Below are positions 24,845 to 35,464 of a stretch of DNA of 64,000 nucleotides, in pieces. Both the position numbers and the translations under genes were made by a program. The notes below the pieces were generated by a model, which saw only the letters and a list, made by a program, of their open reading frames with translations, had not been told where the DNA came from and made no database searches. Numbering within the stretch: the first letter of the stretch is position 1; every line of letters starts with the position of its first letter. Origin of the DNA: Mangifera indica (taxonomy: Eukaryota > Streptophyta > Magnoliopsida > Sapindales > Anacardiaceae); contig NC_058137.1 in assembly GCF_011075055.1 (NCBI RefSeq), positions 248,001-312,000 on the forward strand, given 5' to 3'.

Positions 24845-25026
24845 GGCTATGGAGTCTGAAATCTGAATCAAATCAGAATTCACGAGCAAGGAGATTACCT
24901 TAGAAGCCTCTGGAGGCATTTTCATATAAAAGAGTTCCAGCGAGGCAAGGGTCGATCTAATACCGTTGGATTTAACAGAAGAGGAGTACAGGTGTATGGA
25001 TGAGATTTAGTCAGATGTTAGGGCGT

Positions 25027-25040
25027 GTGGCGACCATGTG
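25027..25040 (-). promoter_or_regulatory. IDRS-like iron-dependent regulatory sequence of ferritin
   Basis: Minus-strand CACATGGTCGCCAC matches the recalled IDRS consensus CACGAGGCCGCCAC at 11 of 14 positions. It lies about 183 nt upstream of the ferritin start codon on the correct strand. In Arabidopsis FER1 and maize Fer1 this element represses transcription when iron is low. The mismatches are at positions 4, 5 and 8. Confidence 0.6.
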
Positions 25041-27100
25041 TTTGGTCTATCCACAAGGATCGTGGAATCTTAAAGAGATATCTCGTTCACATTGCGTAAT
25101 AACACTAGCGAGTATTTAAAAACAATACGCGCGTTTTATTTGGCAAAGGTACCTGATTAGCCAATAGACTTCTAGCTGTGTGATTCACTTGAGTTTACAC
25201 GATTGGGCTATGCGTCTCCCAATAAGGACAATAAATTTGTCCTTATTAAAATGACAGGGAAATTTGTTGAAGAAAATTTGCCGCCCTGAGCTTTTGTATT
25301 GTTTGTCAAATTGGAAAATTGTATAGTGACGTGGCACTATACTTTCTAATGAGATAAGTATTACCTAAAAAAATAGAAATAGTATTTTAAATGATTAAGG
25401 GTGGCTGAGCTTTAGATTTTTGGAAATACAAATAATTGTTTGATATTGATTCGAGATTAACGAGTCAAAATTGAAAAATAATATTAGATTTAAATTGGAG
25501 TCAATAAAGACTGCACCCAAAGCTTACTGCATCTTTTTTTTTAAATTGTCAAACGGAAATCAACAAAGTGCTTTTAAGATAAAGCAATAGGACGAGGAAA
25601 AAAAGCTCACGAGTCACAAACTGATGTAATAATATGAGTGATCCTACAAAATTTCTTTGAAAATATAATTAAAAAAGGAAGAATTATGTATTTATATTCC
25701 TAGAGATGGTTCTATTTTGGTTTAAATTGAATGGGTTAAACTGGATTTTAAGTTTCAAGATATTAAATTTGATTCATAATCAATATTTACTTTATTTTAT
25801 GATATTATTTTGTCTCTCTGAATTTTTTTTTTCTTAATTGACTTTCTTTTTCTTTTAACATTATTTAATGGTCAATTTGATTTAAATTGAGTTCAAATTT
25901 ACCCTTATTCACATTTGATTTGGATCAGAGCTATGGATCCCACATATTATTCTTCCATGGTTAATGTGGAACGATCAGGGATGGTGTTGCCATCCGTCTG
26001 CAGATGGAGAGACTCGTCTGTATACGCAAAGAATCTATCCCATCAACAAGATGAAGAGCATATATGAAATTTGACTTTATTAAAAAAATAAGATTGTCGC
26101 ATATCAAACAAGGAAGAGAAGGTAGCGGCTGCAGCTGGATTACTTGACTTCCTCTGTGCCAGGACAAAATATATGGTGCTTTTCATGAAAGTTACTCATC
26201 TTGCTTGCGTGCGTGAGGCCTTGTGGACACCATGCTCTTGTATATCTATAATCTTTCCTCTGCTTAGGATATTATCATTTGTGTTGATACATAATAAATA
26301 TTTATCAACGATATGTAAGTAAAACAATAAAATTATAAATACAACTTTATAAATAATGATAATTATATTTTATTTATATTTATTATACATATTATACTGT
26401 AAAGTAAAATCAGAGATATAATTTATATAATAACAAACAAATTAAAATTTTATATTATTAAGTGAGTAATTATGCCCACTTTGCCTGTCTTTTATATTTG
26501 AAAATAAATATATCTAAGACATAAATACATTAAATTTAGATGTGTAAGAAAATTTATGGATTGTGTTATCTCATGAAAATTCTAAGTCAATTTGCTTGTA
26601 AATGATGTGCATATGTGATGCATATTATCCACTTATGTTATGTTATGGTGGAAACGCTTGTTTTAGTGTAATTCTTGTGTATTTTTTACAAAGAGAAAGC
26701 ATGACCGCACGAAGAAACAATTTGCTTTCTTATTCAAAAAAAAGCCTCAATGGGGACCTGGACAGCACTCTTTATTAAACTTATATGTATGTCGCCATTT
26801 TTTTCCTGTATATTTTGCATGGCTTGTGGATAGCACACGGCCTCTCTACCTTGTGTTTTTTCTTTTTTTTCTTGGAGGATATTATTGAAATGTCCATTTT
26901 AAAGCAAAAATGGAGAAAGCTCTGTCAATTGTTATTGATATTCATATATATTTTCTAATAAAGCAAAAGTCTATTCCAAAAATAATTCAGTACATGGCGA
27001 CAACTCATCTCTATTGAACCCGAAAGCGAGATCCAAGCACCAATCCTCCACTCTCCCTCCTTTTATAAGCTTAAACTCACGCATTTTCCACTGCATCACT
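25041..27100. other. Shared 5' region between ferritin (-) and mitoferrin (+)
   Basis: About 2 kb of AT-rich sequence separating two divergent iron genes. I see no coding region; a 68-codon open frame at 25961-26167 lacks family features. I could not identify a second IDRS copy near the mitoferrin start. Confidence 0.45.
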
Positions 27101-28427
27101 ATGGCCACCGATGCTTCTCCGAAATATCGGACCCCCGATTTCCACCCCGAAGTTTCGGTAACTCCCTCTACACCAGCAACACTACAGCATGACGGCCTTG
27201 AGTTCTGGCAGTTTATGATTTCAGGGTCCATCGCCGGCTCCGTTGAACACATGGCTATGTTCCCAGTTGACACTCTCAAGACTCGCATGCAAGTCCTGGA
27301 CGCGTCCTTCCCTGTTAAGCCCATCGGCGTCCGTCAAGCCTTTAACTCGATACTGAAGCTCGAGGGTCCTGCGGGTCTTTACCGGGGCATTGGAGCCATG
27401 GGTCTCGGCGCAGGACCAGCACATGCTGTGTACTTCTCAGTTTATGAGCTCTGTAAAGAGTTCTTCTCCCGTGGAGACCCGAATAACTCCGTGGCTCATG
27501 CAGTTTCAGGAATTTGTGCAACTGTTGCAAGCGATGCGGTGATTACGCCGATGGATATGGTCAAGCAGAGATTGCAGTTGAAGAGCAGTCCTTACAAGGG
27601 AGTCGCCGACTGCGTGAAGAGGGTTTTGGTGGAAGAAGGGATTGGTGCTCTTTATGCGTCGTATCGGACTACGGTAGTAATGAACGCACCTTTTACGGCA
27701 GTTCATTTTGCAACTTATGAGGCTGCAAAGAGAGGGCTGATGGAGGTGGACCCGGAGAGTGCAAGTGAGGAGAGTTTGGTAGTTCATGCCACCGCTGGCG
27801 CGATGGCTGGCGCTCTTGCCGCTGCTGTCACGACACCACTTGATGTTGTTAAAACTCAGTTGCAGTGCCAGGTGACCTGACACGTCTTCTCTAAGATTTG
27901 CTTCCACCTTCTTTTTGTAATCTTCGTCCTGGTACAAATTTTAGGTTGAAATCATGAAGAGATAAGCAAAAACTGAGTGATATGATTGTAGAATGTTCAT
28001 GTTTTATCATCACCAGCGATTTGCCCGCCATCCCATACCATTATTTATGGCTTTGAACACATAGTATAACACGATTTTGCTCATGGGTGTTTTTGGAATT
28101 TGCAATCGAAAAACATTTAGCATTTTAGGAATCTCTCTAGATGTGGGAATTGCTTAAAACTGTACAGGGTAGCCTGAAATACTGTTAAGCTGAAGGTTTG
28201 TGTTTTTGAATACACAGGGCGTGTGTGGTTGTGACAGATTTTCAAGCAGTTCAATTGGAAATGTAATCCAAACAATAGTAAGGAAAGACGGTTGTCGTGG
28301 GCTTATGAGGGGCTGGATTCCAAGGATCCTTTTCCATGCTCCTGCTGCTGCCATTTGCTGGTCCACATATGAAGCATCCAAGTCCTTCTTTCAAAGACTG
28401 AATGATACTGATACCTCAAATTGCTAA
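27101..28427 (+). CDS. Mitoferrin, mitochondrial iron importer (SLC25 family)
   Basis: Two exons, 27101-27871 and 28218-28427, encode 326 aa, the usual length. The first Met chosen (MATDASPKY) sits at a good context. An in-frame Met at 27014 is possible. Three mitochondrial-carrier repeats are visible through their P-x-[DE]-x-x-[KR] signatures: FPVDTLKTRMQ (about 54), TPMDMVKQRLQ (about 155) and TTPLDVVKTQLQ (about 244). The repeat 1 region GSIAGSVEHMAMFPVDTLKTRMQ and GIGAMGLGAGPAHAVYFSVYE resemble plant MIT1/MIT2 and animal mitoferrin. The role is import of ferrous iron through the inner membrane for Fe-S cluster and heme synthesis. It lies head to head with ferritin. Confidence 0.93.
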
Positions 28428-29029
28428 GCTAAAAATACCTGCCTTGTACCTGCAGGCTCTTAAGAACTTGCTGTTTATGTTCATGGCATCCTTCAGCTCA
28501 TTCATATTTTTATTAATGAAAGGATGGCTGTTGAAGCAATTGACAATTAAGAGTGTTGGATTTCTGCGTGTATCATCCAATTTATTTTATCGGATCGAGC
28601 ACTGTTCCATTAATCCATCATAGAAATGCAGAATCAAAGAACACAGTATATCTTTAACTCTCTAAATGATTTGCAATAATCAGCTTCTGGCTAGGATTTA
28701 TCTTTATATAAGGCCTGATCCAAGTCTTCCTCAGTCCGACCAGTTGAACTAACAGTCAAACTGCACTATAACATTGTTCAAACATATATGTATACACACA
28801 CAATTTATAACAAACGAAAATTATGGTTTGATGATGTTGCACCATGCTCGGCAAATACTGAGACTTAAGTTTGAATCCCAGCATTTGCGAAAAATGGACA
28901 CTGAATCCCAATAGAAGTGATCCGAGGAGTCGACTAGCATTTAAATCCATTGTTAGTAGGAAATTGGGAGATGTTTAATCGAGATGATTCTAGAGACAAA
29001 AAATTCATAGCCATCTAAAACACCAGTGA
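28428..29029. other. Mitoferrin 3' UTR and spacer
   Basis: No gene seen. A short stretch at about 28830-28890 has a weak tRNA-like look but no valid cloverleaf. Confidence 0.4.
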
Positions 29030-29100
29030 GCACCAGTGGTCTAGTGGTAGAATAGTACCCTGCCACGGTACAGACCCGGGTTCGATTCCCGGCTGGTGCA
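29030..29100 (+). tRNA. tRNA-Gly (GCC anticodon)
   Basis: 71 nt. The acceptor arms GCACCAG and CTGGTGC pair perfectly, with discriminator A. The A box is TGGTCTAGTGGTAG-like, the B box GGTTCGATTCC is exact, and the anticodon loop TGCCACG gives GCC. No intron and no encoded CCA, as in plant nuclear tRNA genes. The ten bases before it (ACACCAGTGA) partly repeat the tRNA's own 5' end. Confidence 0.97.
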
Positions 29101-29485
29101 TTTATCCTTTTTATTCTTTTCCAATTGTCTACCGGACTCATATATTTTCACTCACTCGACTCAAAACAGAAAATGAAAATTACTCAAGAACAAAAAACAT
29201 ATATAATATGTGAAATTTGTTTGTGACCAACTTGCATATTCATTTATATTGGAACATTATATGGGCAATATTTCTGATGTTTCATTCAGTATTTTCAGTT
29301 TCCATTAAGACTGTCCAGCCAGAGCCATGGTCGTGAAACATGTTGGCAGTGCAAATTGAAACAGAAGAGACGAATCGCTTCATCCCAACTAATAAAAAAT
29401 GCACTTGCGACAGTTGAGATTTGATAAAACTTGGTTTCTGGTACCACAAGCTCATAACAAAGTCAATAAAAGCATTAAAAAGATA

Positions 29486-31811
29486 TTAGAACTTATCCAC
29501 ACTCACACCATCTCTATGAACCTCATAAGCCTGCCTATCCCTGGTTTTCTTCATCCCGACCATAAAATGGAGCTTTGATCCGTCAGATGTGATGGAAGTG
29601 ACTTTTATCCAAATAACAAACTTTGTCTTGATCCCCTCTATGTCTGCCAACTTTCCTTTCTCTAGATATCCAGTGACAGTTGTATTAAAACGCAAGACAG
29701 ATGAGTCCTTGTAGCCAACTTCACAAATTGCCGGAATAAATACAGTAAGCTTTTGTGTCTCTTCATTGAACTCGTAATTGGTGGCATCACGGGGGAATAT
29801 TCCAACTGGCAAATCATACTCCTTTAGCAGGTCAGGCAATGGCTTTTGCATTTTTCCTGTTTAGCCAGGAGTAACTTAGTCAAAAAATTAATCCATTGAA
29901 AAAATTCAATAAAATGTCGTACCAGGAGGTAAAATGGGAGTTACTGGAATAGTAGATCCAAGGAGGTAAAAGCCAGTTCAAAGAAAAGACTGTGATAGAG
30001 GAACTCTGATCTGAAAGTAAACATACAAAATTCCCCTACAAAAATATCATTTTGAATACCAAACAAAATCAAAGCCTAAGCAACTTATCCACCCTGAAAC
30101 AGAAGTCTTATTTTTTTCCTCTCGACGGTATTTATCTGAGGGACTTCATACTTCTTTGAGTGTAGAAGTAAGACATGTTATTCCAAAAGCAACAGTCGCA
30201 ACTCTCCAGAACATTTGCCCATTGCCACCTTCCAAATCCAAGCCAAGTGAGAGCAAACCAAATCAAGCATGCTCTAGGAAGAAAAATATTCCATACTAAG
30301 GCTGTTATGGCAAATCTTCTCATGTTAATCACCTTTAAGGTTGTCTAATCCTGAAATAACCCTACAGAGCTTTTCAACACACATTCACTCAATAATTATC
30401 ACAAACCCTGATCGCTTTTCTCCGCCAACCCCCAAAAATATTTTGAGAAAACCAACAAATTTACCACAAGTATAATTTTTATATAAGTTGATTAGATTCC
30501 TTGAAAATGGAGGCTAATAGAGACTAAAGGATAATTGATCACCAATCTCAAAAACTTACACCACACCAACCAGGACTGTGTTTATTTCAGAGCAACAATT
30601 ATTTGAATAATTAGCATAAAGAGTTAGGACTAACCTTTAATTTTATTAACCAACCATTTCGTTCCTCCTTCAATGCTGCTTCCCACTGACTAATGACAGA
30701 GGAAAAAGAAAAAGAAAGAAGAGAAAAGAAAAATAAGAGTCATAAACAAAAACTACACGAGATGACACAGGTATAAGTAATTCAAACTTTTTCCAGATTG
30801 CACTGCATCTAGACTCTATACTGAACAGCAAGAAAGAACTAAATTTATAAAACACAACTCACTGATCATTACATGAAAACGCCAATTTAAAGAAAGAAAA
30901 GTTAGAAGGCTCAGAAATTTACTTGAATCCAGCATCTGTAAAATGCCATTCATTCTTACTTAGTTGCTCTACCATGTGTATAAGTGTGTGTGTCACAGGT
31001 GAATACTCAAGTTGAAACTACATCAATGGGAATCTATAATTCTTCCTCTTCCTACCTCCAGACAAATTTTTAGAAAATAAGAACAATATGTTTTAAAAAA
31101 AAGGCCTGAAACACTAAACCCCAATAGCTGGTGCAACCCAAATTCATGGATTTTATTTTCTCTTAGTAATTCACCTTCCTATTCTTTCATTTAGTTTCTC
31201 ATAAACATCAACAGTAAAACACACAAAGTCATCTCATTTAACTTCAGGCATCTATTATAAACATGCAACTGCTTATTCCCACAGAAAAATACAATTCTTT
31301 TTTAACAAAAGAATGTCCATGATTCACTCCTCATTTAAGTTAAGCTTCATTCACATTCCTCAGCAACCAACAGCTACTGGGTCACATTCCAAATATGGTA
31401 ATAGGAAATAATTCCAATTTCAAAACCAAAACAACTATTTATTTCCCATTGCAATTAAAGTTTCTAATCTTTATAATGCCTCATCATCCTGTTTCCAGAC
31501 AATTAATTATCACAATATTTGTAACCAACTCCACGAATTAATACAAATTAATCACTACACACATTCAAAAAAATACATTTCCAAAACAACACCAGAAAAC
31601 CCTAAATGCAAACCACGATTTTAATGTGAAAAAACAAAATTTATGACCAGATCAACATGGGAATCAAAATTGGAGCGTAAATAACGATTAAAGAAGTAAA
31701 ATATCATGATTACAAAGTACGTACGTTGATGTCACTACCAACTGAATTGAGCTCCTTGCTGGCTTTTTGGCCAATCCAATACGATCCCACCTTGCTGAAA
31801 ATCTGATCCAT
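29486..31811 (-). CDS. DUF538 family protein (At5g01610-like)
   Basis: Exons 31725-31811, 30635-30689 and 29486-29856 join in phase to 170 aa. The start is MDQIFSKVGSYWIGQKASKE. The DUF538 domain fills the C-terminal 120 residues: LPDLLKEYDLPVGIFPRDATNYEF, an ICEVGYKDSSVLRF strand pair, and an end at GVSVDKF. From memory it is almost colinear with Arabidopsis At5g01610, also 170 aa. The family forms a small beta barrel related to bactericidal permeability-increasing proteins. Its biochemical role is not settled, and no signal peptide is visible. The ATG exon is separated by about 1 kb of intron, and the second intron is about 780 nt. The last exon alone would look like a 121-codon gene, but the upstream exons restore the family N-terminus. 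Confidence 0.92.
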
Positions 31812-32452
31812 CACGATTGCTTGTTTCCAATCTCTCTCTCTCTCAACCTCAAGTCTCAACAGATCAGCAGACGAATTTTTCTCCAGAAAATTATCGACAG
31901 AGGGAGAGAGAGAGGAGAGAAATTATCTTTAAGAAAAAAAAAGTTGTTTCTTTCGTGAGAAATTTCTGTGAAATTATCACCTGAAAATTCCCCTGATATT
32001 GAGGAAATCTCGTGTATGATTACTCAACGGCAGATGTAATTATCTTGATGAATGATATATTAACACGTATTACATAACCCTGGAGCAATTGTGGGATCTT
32101 GGCCGCACATCATGCATTAAATAAAGCTTGATTAAGGATTAATAACTTCAAATTAAGATTGTAAATTTTCGTGCTTTACGTGTTATTTATTTTTATTAAA
32201 GTGTAAAAACATATTTTTTGAATAAAATTCTGTAAAAATTGGTTTATAATGTTATTTCCCAAGTCGTAAATAAAGTATATATACACATAATCAATTTTTT
32301 TATTTACAACACTGTACTGGATAAGGGCATAATTGAAGACATATTGTTGAATTATAGAGTTAAAAAGTAAAACATATAATTAAAGTATAAGTCTATTTAA
32401 GAAATAAGGATATTCTTAAGATGGTTTTGTCTAATACTCCAAAGTTTATATC

Positions 32453-32483
<31 letters not shown>

Positions 32484-32876
32484 GATATTTTTTGTGAAAA
32501 TTTTGACAGATTTACATTAAGTTGATCCAAATCCTACCTTTATGATTGACATGTGAGAGACAATTCAATATTTGAAAAAATATATTTGAAATGGTAATAT
32601 TGTATATATTTAATTTAAATATTTAATTAAATATTTAAAATTAGATACACATAGATTGTATATGAAATGTTGTTTCCTCCCCCTAAAAAAAGGCACAATA
32701 CTTTGTCTGTCCATGCATCAAAATCAAACGTTGGTAGAGTATAAATGAATAAATATTTTAAGAAATAATCATCACCAAACTCAACTCAGATTCACAGTAC
32801 CTGTCTGGCCATCGCCATAATCGATCACATGCTTGCCTCACACTCCAATTCTGATACAAGTTTCAGAGACCCAACA
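31812..32876. other. Intergenic with (ATT)n microsatellite
   Basis: 5' flank of the DUF538 gene, including CT/GA-rich tracts at 31830-31925 that probably belong to its 5' UTR. A (TTA)n microsatellite lies at 32454-32483. No gene seen. Confidence 0.5.
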
Positions 32877-33358
32877 AACCATATAGGAAAATTAATAAAA
32901 ATAAGCACAAATCTGTCCGTTTATACGTTTTTAGGCTAATTATAACATTTTTTATTTTTATAAGTAAACCAATATTTTTATTTCAATAATATCCCCTTCT
33001 CATTTTACATAACTAATTTACTTACATAGTTTTCATCTTATTTCACTATCATTTCCTCTCTCAATGTTTTTCTTATATTAATACTCCAACGATAACACAT
33101 TTTATCTGTACTCTCTCTGTCATTCATTATCATCATATATCAAATAAGTTTTTTTTGCGTTTCCTTTGTATAAATAATAATCTGTATTCAAAAAACTGTA
33201 AAACTAATAACTTTTATAAATATAAAAAGTTAAAAATTATAATCAGCATCTTTGAGTGCTTGAATCTTTTTATAAATATTTACATTTGTGCATTCAATAG
33301 TTTTGTTACTCAGATCTAAGTAAAAATGAAAATCGCAGTACATTTATGGTAAACTCCG

Positions 33359-33455
33359 TGTTTGTGTTTACGTTTGGTTTGCGTGTTTGCGTGGTTTGCG
33401 TTTCCGCGTTTGCGTTTGCGTGTTTGCATTTGTGTTGTTTGCGTTTACGTGGTTA
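33359..33455 (+). repeat. TTTGCG-type degenerate repeat in left MULE arm
   Basis: Roughly hexameric TTTGCG/TTTGCGTG units. The inverted counterpart CGCAAA lies at 34928-34990 in the right arm. It sits just upstream of the transposase 5' exon. Confidence 0.75.
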
Positions 33456-34079
33456 CTTATCTCTTTTAAATTTTTTTTGTGCAGGAAATATGGGTAAGCT
33501 AATATATTTGCTTGGATATGGTGGACATTGGGTTAACGGAGGTGATAATAGTTTGAAATAAGTTGGTGGAGTTCAAACATTTGTATCAATTAGTAAAAAA
33601 ATAAATTTTGATAGATTTGTAAAAGCAGTATGTTCTCATTTGGGCATTAATCAAAATTGCAATATTATAAAAATTTACATACAAAATCCGACCACCTATA
33701 GTGATTTACCATATCTGTTGAAAGATGATTTTGATATACGGATTATGATGAGGTTATCAAAGACACATAAAAGGTTATCAACAATTGCTTCATAGGTTAT
33801 TTACCATTTGTATTTATTTATTTGGTTTATGTCATCTTTATCGATTGGGTGTAAATAATCTATTGTGGGTATAGTTTAATGTTGGGATGTTATTGATTGG
33901 ATGAAAAAAATACTTTTTCTGAGAATGTGCGTCGGTTGTGATGGTTACGATGGTGGCTAGGGTTTTTACAGTGAAACTCTAAATCTATCGAATTATATAT
34001 ATGGATGTTTTGAATGGTATACAATGATGTAGTTTCGATATTAATAGATGTCTAAAAGTGTAGCCGTCGACACGAAAGT

Positions 34080-34332
34080 CACGCAAATTTATAGCACCGC
34101 GTAAACTGCGCAAAGCTCTCAAACTGCGCAAGGCGAGCAAACTGTGCAAAGCACGTAAACCGTGCAAACACAACACAAACAATGCTAACTGTGCAAAGCA
34201 TGCAAACTGTGCAAATACATCGCAAAGTGCACATACAACGTAAAGTGCAAACTACGCATTTTGCGCAAAGCGCCCAACCGCGCAAACTGCAAAGCATCAA
34301 CGCCCGCGCAAATCGCACAAAGTCGCACAAAA
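34080..34332. repeat. CGCAAA/TGCAAACTG degenerate array in the MULE loop
   Basis: About 250 bp of imperfect 10-14 bp units such as 'aaactgcgcaaag', in the single-copy loop between the arms. GC content is much higher than the surroundings. It lies beyond the duplicated arms but uses the same hexamer as the arm repeats. Confidence 0.75.
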
Positions 34333-35464
34333 TATTGTTCACATAATGTGATATTTGCTTTGTACATGTTTAAATTTAAACTTTATTGAATGAAACTCAT
34401 AACATTTCATTTTAAATGTGTTTTCTAAGAAATTTTCAATTAATGATCAAGTGGGGTTTCAGAGTAATTTAACTTTCCAAGGAGTTAATTGCATAATCCA
34501 TAGGTTCAAGTGATTGAACTCTTGGCTGTGGTTCAATTCGTTGTTGTTGCATATTGGTTATGAGTTCTATAGACCTTATAAACACTATAAGAAATAATGG
34601 ATCTCTTTTATGTGTCTTTGATAACTTCATTATAATCCGTATATCAAAATCATTTTTCAACAAATATGGTAAATCACTATAGGTGGTCGGATTTTGTATA
34701 TAAATTTTTACAATATTGCAATTTTGATTAATACCCAAACGAGAATACACTACTTCTACAAATCCATCAAAATTTATTTTTTTACTGATTGATACAAATG
34801 TTTAAACTCCATCAATGTATTTCAAACTATTATCACCTTCGTTAACTCAATGTCTACCATATCCAAGCAAATATATTAGTTTATGCATATTTCCTACACA
34901 AAAGAAATTTAAAAAGATAAGTAATCACACAAACGCAAACCACGCAAACGTAAACACGCAAATGCAAACCACGCAAACGCAAACGTGTAATTTACCATAA
35001 ATGTACTGCGATTTTCGTTTTTACTTAGATTGGGTAACAAAACTATTGAATGTACAAATGTAAATATTTATAAAAAGATTCAAGCACTCAGAGGTGCTGA
35101 TTACAGTTTTTAACTTTTTATCTCTAAAAAGTTATTAGTTTTATAGTTTTCTGAATACAAATTGTTATTTATATAAAGGAAAAACAAAATAAACTTATTT
35201 AATATATGATGATGATGAATGACAGAGAGAGCACAGATAAAATATGTTATCGTTGGAGTGTTGATAGAAAAAGAGCATTGAGAGAGGAGATGATGGTGAA
35301 ATAAGATAAAAACTACGTAAGTAAATTAGTTATGTGAAATGAGAAAAGGGTATTATTGAAATAAAAATATTATTTACTTATAAAAGTAAAAAGTACTATG
35401 ATTGACCTAAAAACATATAAACGGACAGATTTTTGTTTATTTTAATTAATTTCTCAACCATATA

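Larger units (their letters stand above)
32886..35455. mobile_element. Foldback Mutator-like element (MULE), deletion derivative
   Basis: Perfect 9-bp target duplications AACCATATA flank the element at 32877-32885 and 35456-35464. Two long inverted arms, about 32886-33773 and 34605-35455, are near-identical by eye over some 850-890 bp. Each arm carries the 5' exon of a MULE-type transposase. On the left it starts at 33490 (MGKLIYLLGYGGHWVNGGDN). On the right, the minus strand from about 34890 down to 34469 continues further into 'KTHKRDPLFLIVFIRSIE'. Stops break both copies and the catalytic core is absent. The 9-bp duplication, long TIRs and N-terminal domain identify the Mutator superfamily. 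It can form a very long hairpin. Confidence 0.88.

Noticed and set aside
28830..28890. Second tRNA near tRNA-Gly
   Set aside because: No acceptor stem or valid anticodon arm.
29486..29851. DUF538 as an independent 121-codon gene
   Set aside because: Two upstream exons at 30635-30689 and 31725-31811 join in phase and restore the known 170-aa N-terminus.
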